64,000 nucleotides of DNA from Utricularia gibba (GCA_002189035.1 NEEC01000011.1:1178001-1242000); one strand, 5' to 3'; positions 1 to 13,189 are shown, counted from the stretch's first letter. Made by a program: numbers and translations. The notes: a model not told the origin generated them from the letters alone.

Positions 1-3000
1 GTTGTTGTTTTAGATGCTATATCACTTTCAAATCATTTGACACTATGAGCATATCATCAACATAAATCATAAGAAAAATATGAGAAGTGTTTAGATTGCC
101 CTTGAAAAAAATGTGCTAGAGCCATATTCACTTCTTTGAAAGCTAAGTTTTAACATGAGCATAGCAAACCTTTTATACCATTGTCAAGGGGGTTGTTTTA
201 AACTATATAAAGCTTTATTTAACTTGAATACCATGTGTTCCTTCCCCTTGATAGTGAAGCCATTAGGCCATCTTGTCATCCTTCTTGCGCAGTTCAAGGT
301 CCATGACTACAACCATACTCAAAACAAATTGAATTATAGTGAGATTAATAATTGGTGCATAGACATCATTGAAATCTATTCCAAATATCTGGCTGAATCC
401 CTTGGCAACTAAACATTCTTTGAACCTTACATCCTCTATTTTAAGGATTCCACGCTTAATTGGGTAGATCCATTTTCCTTTTATGACCTGTTTACCCTTT
501 GATAACTTCCTCAAAATTCATGTATTATCTTTTTTCATTGAGTCCATTTCATCCTCCATTGCAATTCACCATCTTTTAGCATGCTCGCATTTTATAGCAG
601 CCTAGAAACTACTTGGTTCATTATTATATTATGTTGCATCGACTACACTCAGTGCAAAAGCGAAGCAGTCTACATCGACATGTCATCTTGGTGGATGTAT
701 TGTCCTTCTTGGTCTACAAGTTGAAATGTATTTTGATTCTATGATGGTATGTTATGTTTCTTGAACATTTGAAGGTGGTTGTTGACTAGTTTCTGGTAGT
801 TAATGATTGTTATCAAAAGTCAACTCAATTTCTTTATTTTTTTTTATTCTCGAAATTTAGATTGTCTATATCTTCATAAATCGTTTGAAAATACTCTGTC
901 AGCATATATTCTTCATTAAAGAATGACTCTCCTTAACACAAGACACCACAACTTGTATCCTTTCACTCCTAGTTTGAAACCAATAAATACACATTTGAGG
1001 GCTCATGACTTGAGTTTGCCATTGTCAAGAAGAACATATACTGAAGAGCCAAATATTTTGATGTTCTCATAGTATCTAGCTTCCCCTTTCCATAGGTCCT
1101 AGGGTGTTTTACAATCAATGGCTGTTGAAAGTGCCCTATTGATTAGGACAGTTGTATAAGCAGCAGCTTCTGCCCAGAATCTATTAGGCAATTTGACAGC
1201 AAAAAGCATGCACCTTACTTTTCTCCATAATTGTTTTATTCATCCTTTCTACCACTCTGTTTTGCTGTGGAGTATGCAAGTTTGTCTTGTCTCTAAGAAT
1301 CTCTTATTTCTTGCAATATCATTCAAATTCAAAGGAGCAAAACTCCAAATCATTGTTTGTCCAAAGCTTCTTTACTTATAGGTCAATTTGTTTTTCAAAC
1401 ATATTCTTTTAGTCCTTGAAAGTTTGCAGAGCATCTGATTTATGTCTTAAGAAGAAAATCCACACCTTCCTTGAGTAACCATCTACTATGCTCATGAAGA
1501 AGGTTGCCCTAGAAAATGAAGGAGTAGTTGTACAATCTCACAAATCTGAGTGAACATAAGCAAGTAGACTTTGTGTATTATGTATTTCCTTCTCAAATCC
1601 AACTCTCTTGCTCTTTCCCATAACACAGAGTCACAGAATTCTAGATCGCCAATCTTTTGTCCATTGAGTAGACTACGTATGCTTAAGGTTTTTAGCCCTT
1701 GCTCACTCATGTGACCAAGTCTCAAGTATCAAAATAAGGCATTTTTTTTCATCACGTGGTGTGCTACCTATCATTGTATTGATTTATCTCACTTTAATTA
1801 TACCTTGCAGAATGTACAATTTAAAAGGCTACCTTACTCCTGTCATTACTATCAATGAGCCATTGCTCACTTAAAGTACCCATTGCTACTACTGAAAGTG
1901 AATTCCTTCTCTAAACTACACAAAGGGATGAGATTTTTCTTGATTCCCGAAACATGTCTGAGACCTTTTAGAGTTTGAGTTACTCCATCATGCATTTTTA
2001 TTCGAATGGTTCCATTACTTGCTAATTCTTTTGTAAAGTTATCACCCATAAACACTGAACCTCTAGTATGAGAAGCCTAAGTGGTGGACTCATCCTTGCT
2101 TGAGCATACATGGAATGCACATGCACTATCCATAATCCAACAGTCTTTAAACTGGTCTTGCTTTTGAGCCATATATAATAGTTCAGCCTCTTGTTCCATT
2201 TCAAGCACTAATAAATCACCATCACTGTCTTCGACTACATAGCTAGCTTCCCAATTAACAAGTTTCCAAATTTTCTTCTCATCCTTTTCCTTTTCCACTT
2301 CCTTCTTTTGTGAGTTCTACCATTTGTAGCAATCCTTTTTAATATGACAATTTATCTTACAAAAATTTTATACCTTGTTTCTATGTCTAGACTTGGATCA
2401 GTCCCACTTCCTTCTCACCAAGATTTTGTTTCTCAATTGTTCTCCCAAGGACAAGTAGACTTTCACCATGTATGATTGATGTTGTTGTGATGGTTTTTGC
2501 AATCTCTTTGGAGTAAATCTTCTCATACACTTCTTTCAAAGTCAAGGTGGTTCTTGTATACAAGGGTGTATCTATGAAGTGTTGTTCATATCAGGTAGGT
2601 AGAGAGCATAATAGTAAAATACTTAGATCCTCTTCTTTATATTTAGCTCCCACTACATTTAAAATAGCAATAAGTTCCTTGAATATTTTGAGGTGAGTTT
2701 CCAGACCGCCTCCCTCAACTAATCTATGATAATACAATTTCTTTTTTAGACTTAATTTTTTGGAGAGTGATTTAGCCAAATAGATAGCTTTCAAAGCATC
2801 CCAAAGCTCTTTTGTACTTTCATAGTCTTCCACTTCTTCTCCAACTCATCCGGTAGATATAAGTAGATTTGAAATCTTTCCTTTCTATCTCTTGCCTCAT
2901 TTTCCTCCCTTGAGTAGACCTTGCTCATTTTCTCGATTCCATATATGGCATCATCTAGATCAAGATGCATCAATATGGGCTACATCTTAAGCTCTCAAAC

Positions 3001-3216
3001 CTTAAAGTGTGCTCCTCTATCTAGAATGAGGATATCACATCTTAAAAAACCATAGCTTATTAACTGAATGATATTTTCAAAATAGAGTCACACATAACAC
3101 TTGAGAAGTCCAAAATATAGAGATAAATCAGAAAACCAAAAGTCTAAAATACCATAAAATCCAGAAGACCAGAAAATACAGTGAGGTTGAGGTTGAACTC
3201 CAACTTTGATACCACT
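1..3216 (-). mobile_element. Ty1/copia retrotransposon, internal region, degenerate, incomplete at left edge
   Basis: Reading the minus strand from 3216 downward gives the copia order gag, protease, GAG-pre-integrase, integrase, reverse transcriptase. Gag fragments lie at 2591-2973. A protease-like DSA (normally DSG) sits near 2130 in the context WIMDSACAFH. A GAG-pre-integrase motif MRLGHMSEQGL begins at 1725. An RT start (KGKWIYPIKR, then LVAKGFSQ) lies at 263-514, and the catalytic YVDD box is at 53-64. Frames are broken many times by stops and frameshifts, so it is dead. RNase H and the 3' LTR would lie to the left of base 1. A primer binding site abuts the 5' LTR at the right end. Confidence 0.9.
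3196..3214 (-). other. Primer binding site of the copia element
   Basis: The minus strand reads TGGTATCAAAGTTGGAGTT, matching the initiator-tRNA-Met type PBS (TGGTATCA core) usual for plant LTR elements. It sits 2 nt inside the LTR end at 3217, which fixes the element orientation as minus. Confidence 0.75.
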
Positions 3217-3620
3217 TGTTATATAATGAGTGTTAGTTTGCATTCCAATTTTCTTTTTAATCGTTTTGTGTGTGAGGAAGTAAAAAAAGAACATGATGCT
3301 TACATGGAAAATCCAAAGGGAGAAAACCACAAGCAAGGAAATGCCATTCACTAGAGAAATATCAATGATGAGATAACAGTTTCTACTAGCTAAGTTAACG
3401 CTATGGATGAATAAGATGAACACTTATGCATATATAGAGCACAAAGCTTCTACCTTTTTTTGCCTTGCATTTTGACATCAACTTCCTTTTGAAAAGGAAA
3501 GAATGGAGGCCTATAGTTTAGGCCTTCCCAAGGTGCATCTCTATGCGCAACGTGGATGCCTGATGGCTATCTTGACCTTAGCCCAAACAATGGGACTAAT
3601 TGGTACAATAATAATACACA
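3217..3620 (-). mobile_element. 5' LTR of the copia element (outer edge approximate)
   Basis: It starts TGTTATATAATG on the plus strand directly beyond the PBS. A minus-strand TATA-like CTATATATG lies near 3430-3438, as expected for an LTR promoter. The matching 3' LTR is outside the window, so the right edge is only an estimate. Confidence 0.5.
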
Positions 3621-4433
3621 CGAACCCATGTCATAATTAATAGGTTGATTATTCAATACCCATTAATGATATTATGGTCCATGATGAAAAGATGTATTGT
3701 CTCACAAGTCTCAAGGATTGCTAGAGTGCTCACCATATGCTTTGTGGTAGAGTGCTCTCATGTAACTCATACTTGCAGGTCTTGAGAGCTAATCTTCATG
3801 CCTGATGAGGTTCATCAGGTGTTGTCACATTTTGAAAAAAATAAGATGATCTTTTTCATCCAGCAATTGGATTCCAAGTCTATTTCAAGATACCTATAAA
3901 TTTATCGCCATGGACTTGTACAAGGTTGATTTCAACTTGATGCTTATCCCTAATCCTCACAAGAAATGTCCCATCTTGGATATTTTCGATGGTGGGTCAC
4001 ATCTTTGCCAAAATATCGAAAACTTGGTTTTACTTACAAGGGTGTTCTACAAAAAATTCCTATTGCTTTCAATTTTTGCAAGTATGCCACCAATACAAGT
4101 TCTTAGGCCTCTAACGTTTCCATTAAAATGGAAAAGCTGATAGCACATATTTCATAAAATGGGATGTAAGAATCATTGGGTTCCAGATCACCCCAAAGAT
4201 AAAAAACTTGATAACACGCATTTCGTTCATGTTTCAATATTGTAAATTTAATATATTTAGTAGTAAAATTAGATGTTTATATTTTGGTAATAATATTTAT
4301 GCTTTTATGTGTCAAAGTAGATTGATTTAATCTAACTTATGTTTTTTTAATATTTATCCATGTATTAGCATCAGTGTTACAAAATAAGTCAGGCTTAGTT
4401 TACATGCATAAAGTCAATGGAATGCAATACATA
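3621..4433. other. Intergenic, no gene recognised
   Basis: AT-rich sequence. A 76-codon open frame at 3910-4140 (+) has no recognisable domain, no splice context and no repeat partner in the window. Confidence 0.5.
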
Positions 4434-4581
4434 CGGAGAGTGGCATGATGGATTATCCTACAACTAGCATTTTGTAGGTTCAAGCCATGAGAATTCAGAA
4501 GAGTGATGTTTTGGAAAAGTGAGTGAAACAAAACTCATGGAAGATATTTCTCAAACATTTAAAACAAAAAAAAAAAAAAAA
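4434..4581 (+). mobile_element. Candidate tRNA-derived SINE with poly(A) tail
   Basis: A pol III box-A-like TGGCATGATGG (4441-4451, 10 of 11 consensus positions) is followed about 37 nt later by a box-B-like GGTTCAAGCC (from 4478). The unit ends in an uninterrupted A run of about 16-18 nt up to 4581. This A-box, B-box, poly(A) layout over ~150 bp is typical of plant SINEs. No target duplication was established and there is no second copy here, so the call rests on architecture only. Confidence 0.4.
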
Positions 4582-6360
4582 GACATGGACCGAAGGGGAG
4601 GAAGAAGCTGATTTGAGGATGGGACTTCAACTTGTAGCTCTTCCATCCCAATACTCAATTTCAGTGCTATTGTTTCAAGTTGGGTATAATAACTAACAGA
4701 GAAAAACAATGGATCTCTATTTTTGTCATGCTTTTCAAAAATTCAGTGTTGGGTCTATTATGCAAATGAATATTACTCTATCTTTAGTTTTAGTTTATGA
4801 AGATAAATTTACTATTTCAACATGTATGTCTAAATTGCATAACTGGGACTTTGGATTTGCAAAGGTGTTATGGTGACTTTAGTTCTTCTTTTTTGTTTAC
4901 GTTTTTGTATGTTTTGTTATTTTACCATATATTGGGTAAACCAAAGGGTAGGTGAATAGTAAACGTAACTTAGAAATTCGATTTGGAAGTAAACTAAATA
5001 AACATGATAGGTATAATATGTGATATTCTTGAGTAAAAACAATAAAATCGAATAGATCTAGTTATATTAATTTCATGAAAGATCTAAAGTTGTGAAAGGG
5101 TAAAAACATGGATTAGATTTAAAACTTGATTTTGCCACATCAATGGAGTTATCTTAGAACATCATTGTTTTACTTTGTATCAAACTTGAATTTTATTACT
5201 TCATTAGTTTGTATTTATTTATTTATTTATTTATTTTTGTTCTATATTCAGCCTTTAGTTTAAGTTAAGATTTAAAATATAATTATTCTATGACTCTAAA
5301 TCTAGAAGTTACACTACAAATAATAACTCGTCATGTTGGACTTCGATTTTTCTATGTATATTTTGAATTGTATTTTATTGTAAATTACGTTCTATAAATT
5401 TTATTTGATATAAAGCCTTTGAATTTTTATAATAACGAAAGAATTTTTGTTTACCAAAACACACCTATTAACACTATTTAAGGAAGATTCTCTCAAATCA
5501 AACTATGAGATTTCATGGAAAATGCATAATTTATGGAGAAAGTTTGGGATGTGTAAGAAGATCTAGGAGTCTTATTTATGTTTTTCATTAAACAAGTTTT
5601 GCACGGTGAGTGATGGAAGAACAATCATCTTGTCCAACCATTTTTCCTCCTATCTTGTTTTATTATGATTTTCAAGATTACAGCAACTCCGACGATGAGG
5701 ATGGTGTCGTGTCTTCAGGGACTATGGAGGTTTATTAGATTTTTGGTCACTGCGTTTTCACTGTGTAAGATTTTTTACCACCCCAAGTGATAAAAATTGG
5801 TTTTACTGTGTGAGAGAGGGAAGGTAAATGGCCAGATTTCTAAAAGTCCGCGTTCGCGTCGGAGTTCTTATGCCTGTGACTTTAATTAGTAACGGATATA
5901 GGGAAAATCAGATAAGCCAATTCATCAATAAAATAAATTTAAAATAGGCACACTTCTAGTATTAGTTTAGCTAAAATAAGTAAACGAATATGATAATCCA
6001 AATATTAATTTCCGATAATCCACTTTGATTTGTTGTGTGATTAATTATAGAAGCTTTTTTAGAGGATCCAAGGTAATTAACCAGTGAAAAAGGGAATGTA
6101 AATTTGAGTTTCATGAAATTTTAGTGACGGCCCACCTCAACTTCAGTGTGCCGGCCCATTTTAATTCTATTGAAATGATTAAAAAAGTTTTTTTATAGAG
6201 GATTTAAGACATTCGGCAATGAGAACAAAAATGAGATGATGCTGAGAGTCCTGAAGACATCTTATTCAAAACCCGCTTGTGTCGTTGAACTAGAGATCCT
6301 ACAAGTTCCTTATCCTAAAAATTGATTGAGATGAAGATGAGTGTTCGGAGTTGTTACTCA
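4582..6360. other. AT-rich intergenic DNA
   Basis: No coding exon recognised. It holds an (ATTT)n run at about 5213-5236 and a 10-bp inverted repeat (AACTCCGACG near 5686, complement near 5859) about 180 bp apart. Confidence 0.5.
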
Positions 6361-6366
6361 TTTAGT

Positions 6367-6719
6367 CTATTTTTCGACAATGCACCAGGGAGAAATGTCA
6401 CTGTGGCTCATGGCTTGAGCCCATTTTGCCTGGATTGGTGAACTACATTTCATGATAGGATAAGGATGCTTTGGTTGGTTTACCAAATAGATGAACCAGC
6501 TGCAGCTGTAGATAAAGGCATAATCTTTGAAGACAAGATAGAAGAGAGAAACGGATTTCCAAAGCTCGAATGCTTTGATTCGTAGCGACGATCGGGTATT
6601 CAAGGCCTGCATCAATTGGTAGAGCCGAAGTGGAGAAACAGATGGTTCTGTTCACAGTTGGAGAAGGCCCCAATCTCAAAGACCTCAAGATAGTTTCTGA
6701 GAAGTCCATGTATTAGTTA
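6367..6719 (+). pseudogene. Coding-like stretch with a stop and frame change, family unknown
   Basis: On the plus strand one frame stays open from about 6452 to 6585 (KGIIFEDKIEERNGFPKLE). The next frame stays open from about 6580 to 6716, ending LKIVSEKSMY then stop. A TGA near 6440 interrupts the first frame upstream. The composition (charged, E/K-rich, few rare residues) looks protein-like, but no family was recognised and open frames of 40-45 codons occur by chance. It could be a decayed exon pair or nothing. Confidence 0.2.
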
Positions 6720-6914
6720 CTCTTACAGTACAATCGATTCTTTTCCAAATTCTTTCTACTCGTAAATTTCAGAAACGTCAATACAAGCAGCACAATAAGA
6801 TTTATAGTCATTGCATTTCCATGTACAATTTCTCAACCAGATGATAACTTCCCCTCCACCACAACGTCACAAGAAGTCAAGCGCCAATATTCAGATGGGA
6901 AACAAAATATTGTA

Positions 6915-7856
6915 CTAAAGCACCTTAAGTTTTCCCCTTGCTATGGTTTCTTTTGCCATCTTCAATCTGCAACTTGTCTTCTGAGCCGCTTCCAATCCTG
7001 AACACACATTCCCATCCCCGAAAGTCACGGCAAAGTACAGATAAATGGAGCATAGAACTCCAGGAGAACAAGTGCTGTTAGCAGAAAATAATGTCTCTTG
7101 ATGAGAGTAGAACAGTCTCCCATTTCTCCTGGCTTTGGCGATAGTTTCTTCAATGACTCTGGTGGAAATGCTATCTGCTGCGGCTGAGATCTCTGGCGAG
7201 GTGAAGATATCACGCTTTCAATAGCCATATCTAACACGCAGGCCATAACAACAATAAGTTTCAAGTTTAGGGAGATAATATACAGTAAACGCAAGATGTA
7301 ACAACATTTCCTGTCAGAAGCTTCAGAGAAATAACTAGGGGAAGAATGCTCCAGTAAGCCTTTTGGTAGATTTTTCAGTTTTAGAACAACGCATAAAGAA
7401 AACCCACAAACAATAGGATAACCAATAATCAACAAGGGAAGAAACCAGAAATTCGTTTCTTTCACAAGCATGAGATTGCTATTAATTCCTGGACAGCATC
7501 TCGTTTAGTGTTTACCACCTCATCAGATACGGAATTCAAGGCACCAACTCAGAATCTAAGCCTAATAAAAAAAGCTTCACCAGCACCTTCAATGGAAGAA
7601 ACTCGGTAATCACAAAATCTCAAACTTGATCCCAAATCAACGCCACACTTTAACCTAACCTACTTCATGCTTTACTAAAAGCAAGGCGAAAACACAACAG
7701 ATCTGTGAGCAATCGGGGAAACAAGGGATGAGCACTCACCTTGGCTGCGGGAAAGAGCCCTCGACACCTTGGCTGGAGGCGGGTTGTTAGTTACCACGCG
7801 CTTTCTTCCACCAAACACCACGTACTTTCCATTTCGGCGCACCTCCAGAATCCAGC
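6915..7856 (-). CDS. Small single-helix membrane protein gene, frameshifted; function unknown
   Basis: Two minus-strand exons join in frame. Exon 1 (about 7856-7740, donor AAG|GTGAGT) encodes a basic stretch containing KYVVFGGRKRVV. Exon 2 starts at 7230 after a TAG acceptor and continues DMAIESVISS, a Pro/Gln-rich linker, then LIKRHYFLLTALVLLEF, which begins a hydrophobic helix. At about 7056 the frame breaks; one extra base there continues the helix as LCSIYLYFAVTFGDG and a Lys-rich tail ending at the TAG at 6915-6917. A cytosolic N-terminus, one membrane span near the C-terminus and a short tail are inferred. No ATG precedes exon 1 in frame (TAA at about 7857). An internal ATG at 7228 is the only conventional start seen. 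It may be a real gene with sequence errors or a recent pseudogene. Family not recognised. Confidence 0.5.
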
Positions 7857-7867
7857 CTTAAATGGTA

Positions 7868-7909
7868 ATTGCCCATTGCCCATTGCCAATTGCCAATTGT
7901 CAATTGCCA
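7868..7909. repeat. Heptanucleotide tandem repeat, 6 copies of ATTGCCM
   Basis: Six consecutive 7-mers: ATTGCCC twice, ATTGCCA twice, ATTGTCA, ATTGCCA. It lies just upstream of the minus-strand gene that ends at 6915. Confidence 0.85.
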
Positions 7910-8039
7910 TGCATTTTTATTTTATTCATATTAAAATAAAATCGAGCTGTCATGGAATAGTATATTTTTTCCCGAATGAATCCTGTATTAATTCTAATTC
8001 TCACACACAAAATGACACCATGATTTAAAAATGCTGACC

Positions 8040-10132
8040 ACGAATACGATATCCTTCCTTCCTTTATGTGTTTGAGTACCCTGTTGTTTCAATTTCTTAT
8101 TTTTACATTAAATTTGAGTCACTCACGACACACCCCATTTGACTTGGAAGTCAAAATCCATTCCGCAATTGAAATTGACGTTTGCTGCTCCAACACATCT
8201 TGCTTGTTCCACCCTCATGTACATTAAATTACTGTATATGTATGAAGTGTGTGTTAGTTTTTTAGTAATCTCATAAGAATGATGTTGATTTTCTTGTACA
8301 TTTTACATGAATTGGTGTATGTTGTTTTATGGAGTATTATTGATTGGAGTGATTAAAGTGAGATAGAGTAGAAGAATAAAAAAAAAAAAAGAGGAATAAC
8401 ATTATATCTCAATCAATCATCAACATTCTATTTATCTCATTCTCAATAATATAAAAAATAGAAAAAAAGAGGGAGGGAGCGAGGGGGATCTTGGACGATA
8501 TCAAGAAAGGGAAAGGAGAAGAGTTATTGTTTTAGAGGAAGCAGCAAGCAACATTTCCAGTGAAAATGGGTAATTAATTAAATTGATTTCGCTTTCATTT
8601 CTGCATTTGAAATTAGTTGCTTACTAATTTTCATGTGATGCTTTAGGGATTGAGGGATTTGATTAAATTCGGATGCTTGGGAGTGTTTTATATGATTTTT
8701 TTTCATCAATAACAAGATATATCTAAAAAGTGGAATGAAAAAACACTCAATATAGGATACCCAAGTTGGAAGTAGACCAAATAATAAGGATAGTAGAATT
8801 TCTAGATTTTTTCACATAGGGATTAATAGGAATAAGTAGACTTTATTGTATTTTTTCGACTTAAATATAAGTATGGTTTTCAGATCATTAGGAAGAAAGA
8901 AACAACAACAAAAAAAAAACAAATAGAGGAATCCTTGATAGATCTATCTAGACCATTTCACATTGACAATCATTTTCAAGTTTAGAATAAAAAGCCAAAT
9001 TAATCCTCTTGTAAAATTCATGAGAGTGTTTTAATTTAATGAATTTAACATTTAGATTTCAGTGTATTATTTTTTGCGATTTGGTGTCCATGATGTTAGT
9101 GTTAGTTGTGAATTAAAGCTAAACTTAACGTCGAGTAATGAATGAATCAAATACACTACAACATATGACCTCGTTATGTTCTCAGAATCCATTATGCACT
9201 TTCTTTTAATTTGTATTTTGTGTGAAATATTTACAACAAATTTGTGAAAATTCCCCTATTATCGCGCACAAGTGCAATGGATGTTGCAGCAGCCTTTTTT
9301 GCGGTGTGGAGGAGATCACCTGATCTGTGACTCCTTGGTTTTATGGTTCACGTTTTCATTGAAAAACTCTCAAATGAATTGCAAGTCAAATCCCATATAC
9401 GAGATCAATATGTTGTGCTCGGGAAAATGTATATTCACAATCAACCCAATTTAAGTTCGATTTTTTAGGTTGTTCTTATTCAAATGTATGAAAATGAATG
9501 ATGACATGGAAAATAAGAAAAATGGAAGTGCAAATAACATTAGAGAAATTTCCAAAAAAAAAAAAAAAAAAAACACTACTCGACATCTCTACAACTCATG
9601 GATGCTGATCGTTGGTGGCATATCCCTACCCAACGCATCTCTTCCTGTAATTACAAGACTAGAAGATCCCACCAACTTTGTCCACCATCGGTGCTGGTGG
9701 GGGCCGGGCGGTCTGGATGCCGCATTACAAGTCGAGCTTCTTTTGTTGCGTGTCCAATGTTTTCTTGATTACTCGAATTATTGCCCCTATATTGACACTT
9801 AAGGCTTTGGGGCGTTCGTCCTTATCGATAAATTCTATGGGGCGATATCGAGCTCTATAGTGATGCCCTTATATTGACACTCACCATTGGCTGATGTTTG
9901 GAGTGTTTTTAAGTTGTCATCCAATCGCTCACTATGCAGTGTTCATGCGCTCCTCTTTAGGTCTCCCTTCGAGCATATGCCCTCATGAGCCATCCGAGTA
10001 TCCCAGCCTCTACGCACTATTTAGGGCAGTTGCCTTTTGTCTCTTCATCCTATCTTACATGGGAGTTGATTGTCACTAATGTTGATTGTTCTTCCAATGG
10101 CTTACAGCTAATAAGGCTCTATTGTTATGTTG
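8040..10132. other. Intergenic, no gene recognised
   Basis: AT-rich with A runs at 8379-8391 and about 9549-9570 and a purine-rich patch at 8461-8490. Open frames at 9272-9860 and 9894-10079 show no domain or convincing splice pattern. A GC-richer patch at 9690-9730 remains unexplained. Confidence 0.45.
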
Positions 10133-10195
10133 TTGGATTTGTGAGCATGTCACTGGCTGCATAGAGTAAGAAAAGGGTAGGAACTCAACTAGAAA
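10133..10195 (-). repeat. LTR-end fragment related to the gypsy LTR at 15788
   Basis: About 60 bp beginning TGTTATGTTGTTGGATTT match the LTR start at 15788, including GAGCATGTCA and AAGAAAAGGGTAGGAAC. Similarity stops abruptly afterwards. It is either the remnant 3' LTR of the gypsy element to its right or the edge of a separate relative. The preceding GCTCTAT resembles a PBS end with the core deleted. Confidence 0.55.
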
Positions 10196-11489
10196 AGAGG
10201 TGAAATTGGATACATTACTAGCAATACCAGGATTATTAAAGGAAGTTAAAGAAGGCTCAGAAAAGATGATTTGTGACTACCCAATCTTAACTATAATACT
10301 AGAATTTAGGTTGTTTTTCATAACGTGATCCATTGTCATCGAAGTGGGTAAATATGTTAATAAACTATAAATAATGCTCTATCCAAGTGTTTTTGTCTAA
10401 CATAGTTCATAATCAAATAGATTCAAAATTTAGTATATAGTAAACAAGCTATGCTACTATGCATGCATCCATACAACTCGGAGAAATTTGGTTGATCACA
10501 GAACCCCTATTGAATTACTTCATCCCCTAAAATAAATAAAAGAGTAGTCATGTTTTTGAATTTTAAAACAAGTCAAAACCATAAAATATAACAAGATAGA
10601 ATATAAAGAGTTTATAAAAGTAACTTGAAGCATATTGTGAGTTCCCAAAATTATCTTTTACTACTTATCATGACCATCCAATCTTAACACTACTATCAAA
10701 TTAAGATAGGTGAGACGAGACATAAGGTGTCCTTGCCCATGGTTCCATGCTCAGGAGATCCACCTCTGATCATAGAACCACAAACTCAAATTATAAATAA
10801 CATATCTTATCATATATTTCTTGCATAACCTTCATACGTTTTAACCTTCCATTTGTACATGGTGCCTCATATATGCATGGCATATTAGCTATAATGTCCC
10901 TGGTAAAATCACGTTGCTAGAGATATGTGTCCATACCTCCTCCATTGATTCCTAAATTGTTTATCACGTAATACATAAAGATACATACCGCACAAGCTAC
11001 AATAAAAACATGACATCTCAAAAGCAATAGAGGTGATTATTCTTAGTAAAGAGAATCATATTTTTGAGACTCAAAAATAATTTTCCGAAACAACATGAAA
11101 TAACTTACTCCCTTTTACAATTTTTAAACAATGTAAAAAGTTTCAAAGAGTAGCCAAAATCACATTCAAGATAGTGGAAAATCAAGCACCAACACCACAT
11201 AGGCACATAAGTTTGCATAAATTAGTTTCAAGATAAACAAAACTTCAAAAGCAATCATCCTATTTATTTGACACCTTAGACTCCAAATCATCTTTAACTC
11301 TTCATTCACTTTAGTTATTGTAACCTTTCCATCCAACCTCTTCTCTTTACCTTTTTAAAACTCGAAAAATGAGTGAAATAAACCTAAATTTCATTATGTA
11401 TATTCCCTTTTACACCTTATCTTTATTTTACGTGCCACAACAAGTGGCATACATATAAGATGAATATGTGATGCATATGCAAGATCAAC
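10196..11489. other. Unclassified repeat-like DNA left of the gypsy RT
   Basis: No RNase H or integrase motif could be read on the minus strand where a gypsy element should carry them, so this part is deleted or too decayed. AT-rich, many stops in all frames. Confidence 0.4.
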
Positions 11490-13189
11490 ATGTGGCACGC
11501 ATGCAAGATCAACATGTGGTACCACCTCATGGTTATACTTGGATACATCTGATTAGTTGGGTCATAATCCATACATAGACGTCATCCCCCATCTTTCTTT
11601 GGGATAAGAATAGCTGGGGCATAGAATGGTGGGGTGTTGTTCTCTATCCATCCCTTTGCGATAAAAACTCATACTTGATTTTCGATCTCATTTCTATGTT
11701 TTTTTTGGATCCAGTCATCAGATGATTTTTGTGATCATAGAAACAATGGAGTGATTACTCAATGGGTTCTTCAAATATCGATTGGTGCTACTCAATCAAT
11801 CCTTTCATTATTTATCTCCAGAAATTGAAGTCTACTATCAATGTAACTCTAAGTTATCTTGCGAGGGGGTTACTCAGGGTCTAGTACCCTTGAATTCGAT
11901 GTTTTTGATTTCGGTCTATAAATGTCATCTCTTGTTGTTTGAAATCCCATGTTATTGGTCCGACCATCCTGAGTCAATCATACCCCAAAACTTGTGAGAA
12001 TCCAACCAATGACAATAAATGGAGGTTCATGACGAAATGATAACTGCCAATCACTAGTGGAATCGTTAGAAAAGTCTTGGGCAGGAGAGTGATTCCCCAT
12101 GTCCTATCATGGCCCTCATCCTCTTTATGTGAGAGGTGAGCATTTTGATAGCACCATTTTTATTGCATTTTTGTATGTATTTTTAGGGGTGTTTTGTATG
12201 GTAAAAGGTTGTTTCATGAGTCTAATTGCTTTCTTTTTGTGTATCTAATTGGTAGGAATGTGTTATTTTGAAAATAGGCTCAATTGGCAACAATTGAGCT
12301 GAGAACTCTAATGTTTCTTTCTAGTTTGTTTCTAAGTTTTAACAGAGTAGGAGTTAGTATTGACAGCACACTTTGTGCGTTGACGAGTTCAAAGAGATAG
12401 AAAAGTTGCGAAAAAGTTACTTTTCATCGAAAGTAACCATCTTCTGAAAAGATAAGATATGGAGCATAGATTTTCCTTCTATAACTCATGGTAAAGACGG
12501 AGATACCCTTCATTGAGTGGGAAAAGAATAGAGGAAGCAAGGGAGAAAATAGCAAACAATAAGGAGTGGGAGTAGAGGAGGACGGTGGTTCTCTTGCAAA
12601 TGGCTCCGACAGCTCTCAAATCCACACTCCCAGACCTTATTTTCGCTCAAAATCTCCAGATTCAGCAGATCTACAGCTTAGAGGACCCAATGGACATTTT
12701 ATTTTAGCTTTATGCACTTCCATTTTTGTTGTTGAACTTGTTACTATTATTTTCTGCATTTCCACGCTTTCCTTTACGTTCTTGGTGCTTGGTTGTGAAC
12801 AAGAAACATCATATAGACCTTATTTTAACTTATGAACTTATTTATGTTTATCCTCAGTATTTATTTTTTGAGTTTAGCATGTCTACTGTTCACGCCATCT
12901 TTTACATTATTTTTGGGTATGATAAAGTTGGGTTTAAGTCTATGGACTCTCTCTAGTAACACAAGAGCTAGATCCTAGTGTAAATCCCAACCAAATCACC
13001 TTTGCTTTACATTTTTATACATGCCCGTTATTTTATGAGCTCATTCACCCCTACACTCTTTTTATTTTAATTGCTATTATTTTATGTCTCACATGTATAA
13101 GAGCTAAACCCCTCAAAAACCCCCTATTTTATAAAGGACTTCAAGAAATTACAATTATTGCCTGTGGATTCAACTCTTACTTGTCACAC

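Noticed and set aside
3910-4140. 76-codon plus-strand open frame
   Set aside because: No domain, no splice context, and composition like the surrounding AT-rich DNA.
5686-5868. 10-bp inverted repeat AACTCCGACG / CGTCGGAGTT as transposon ends
   Set aside because: No target duplication and no extension of the inverted repeat; could be chance.
7741-8028. 95-codon plus-strand frame
   Set aside because: Antisense to exon 1 of the small membrane-protein gene and running through a heptamer repeat; no domain.
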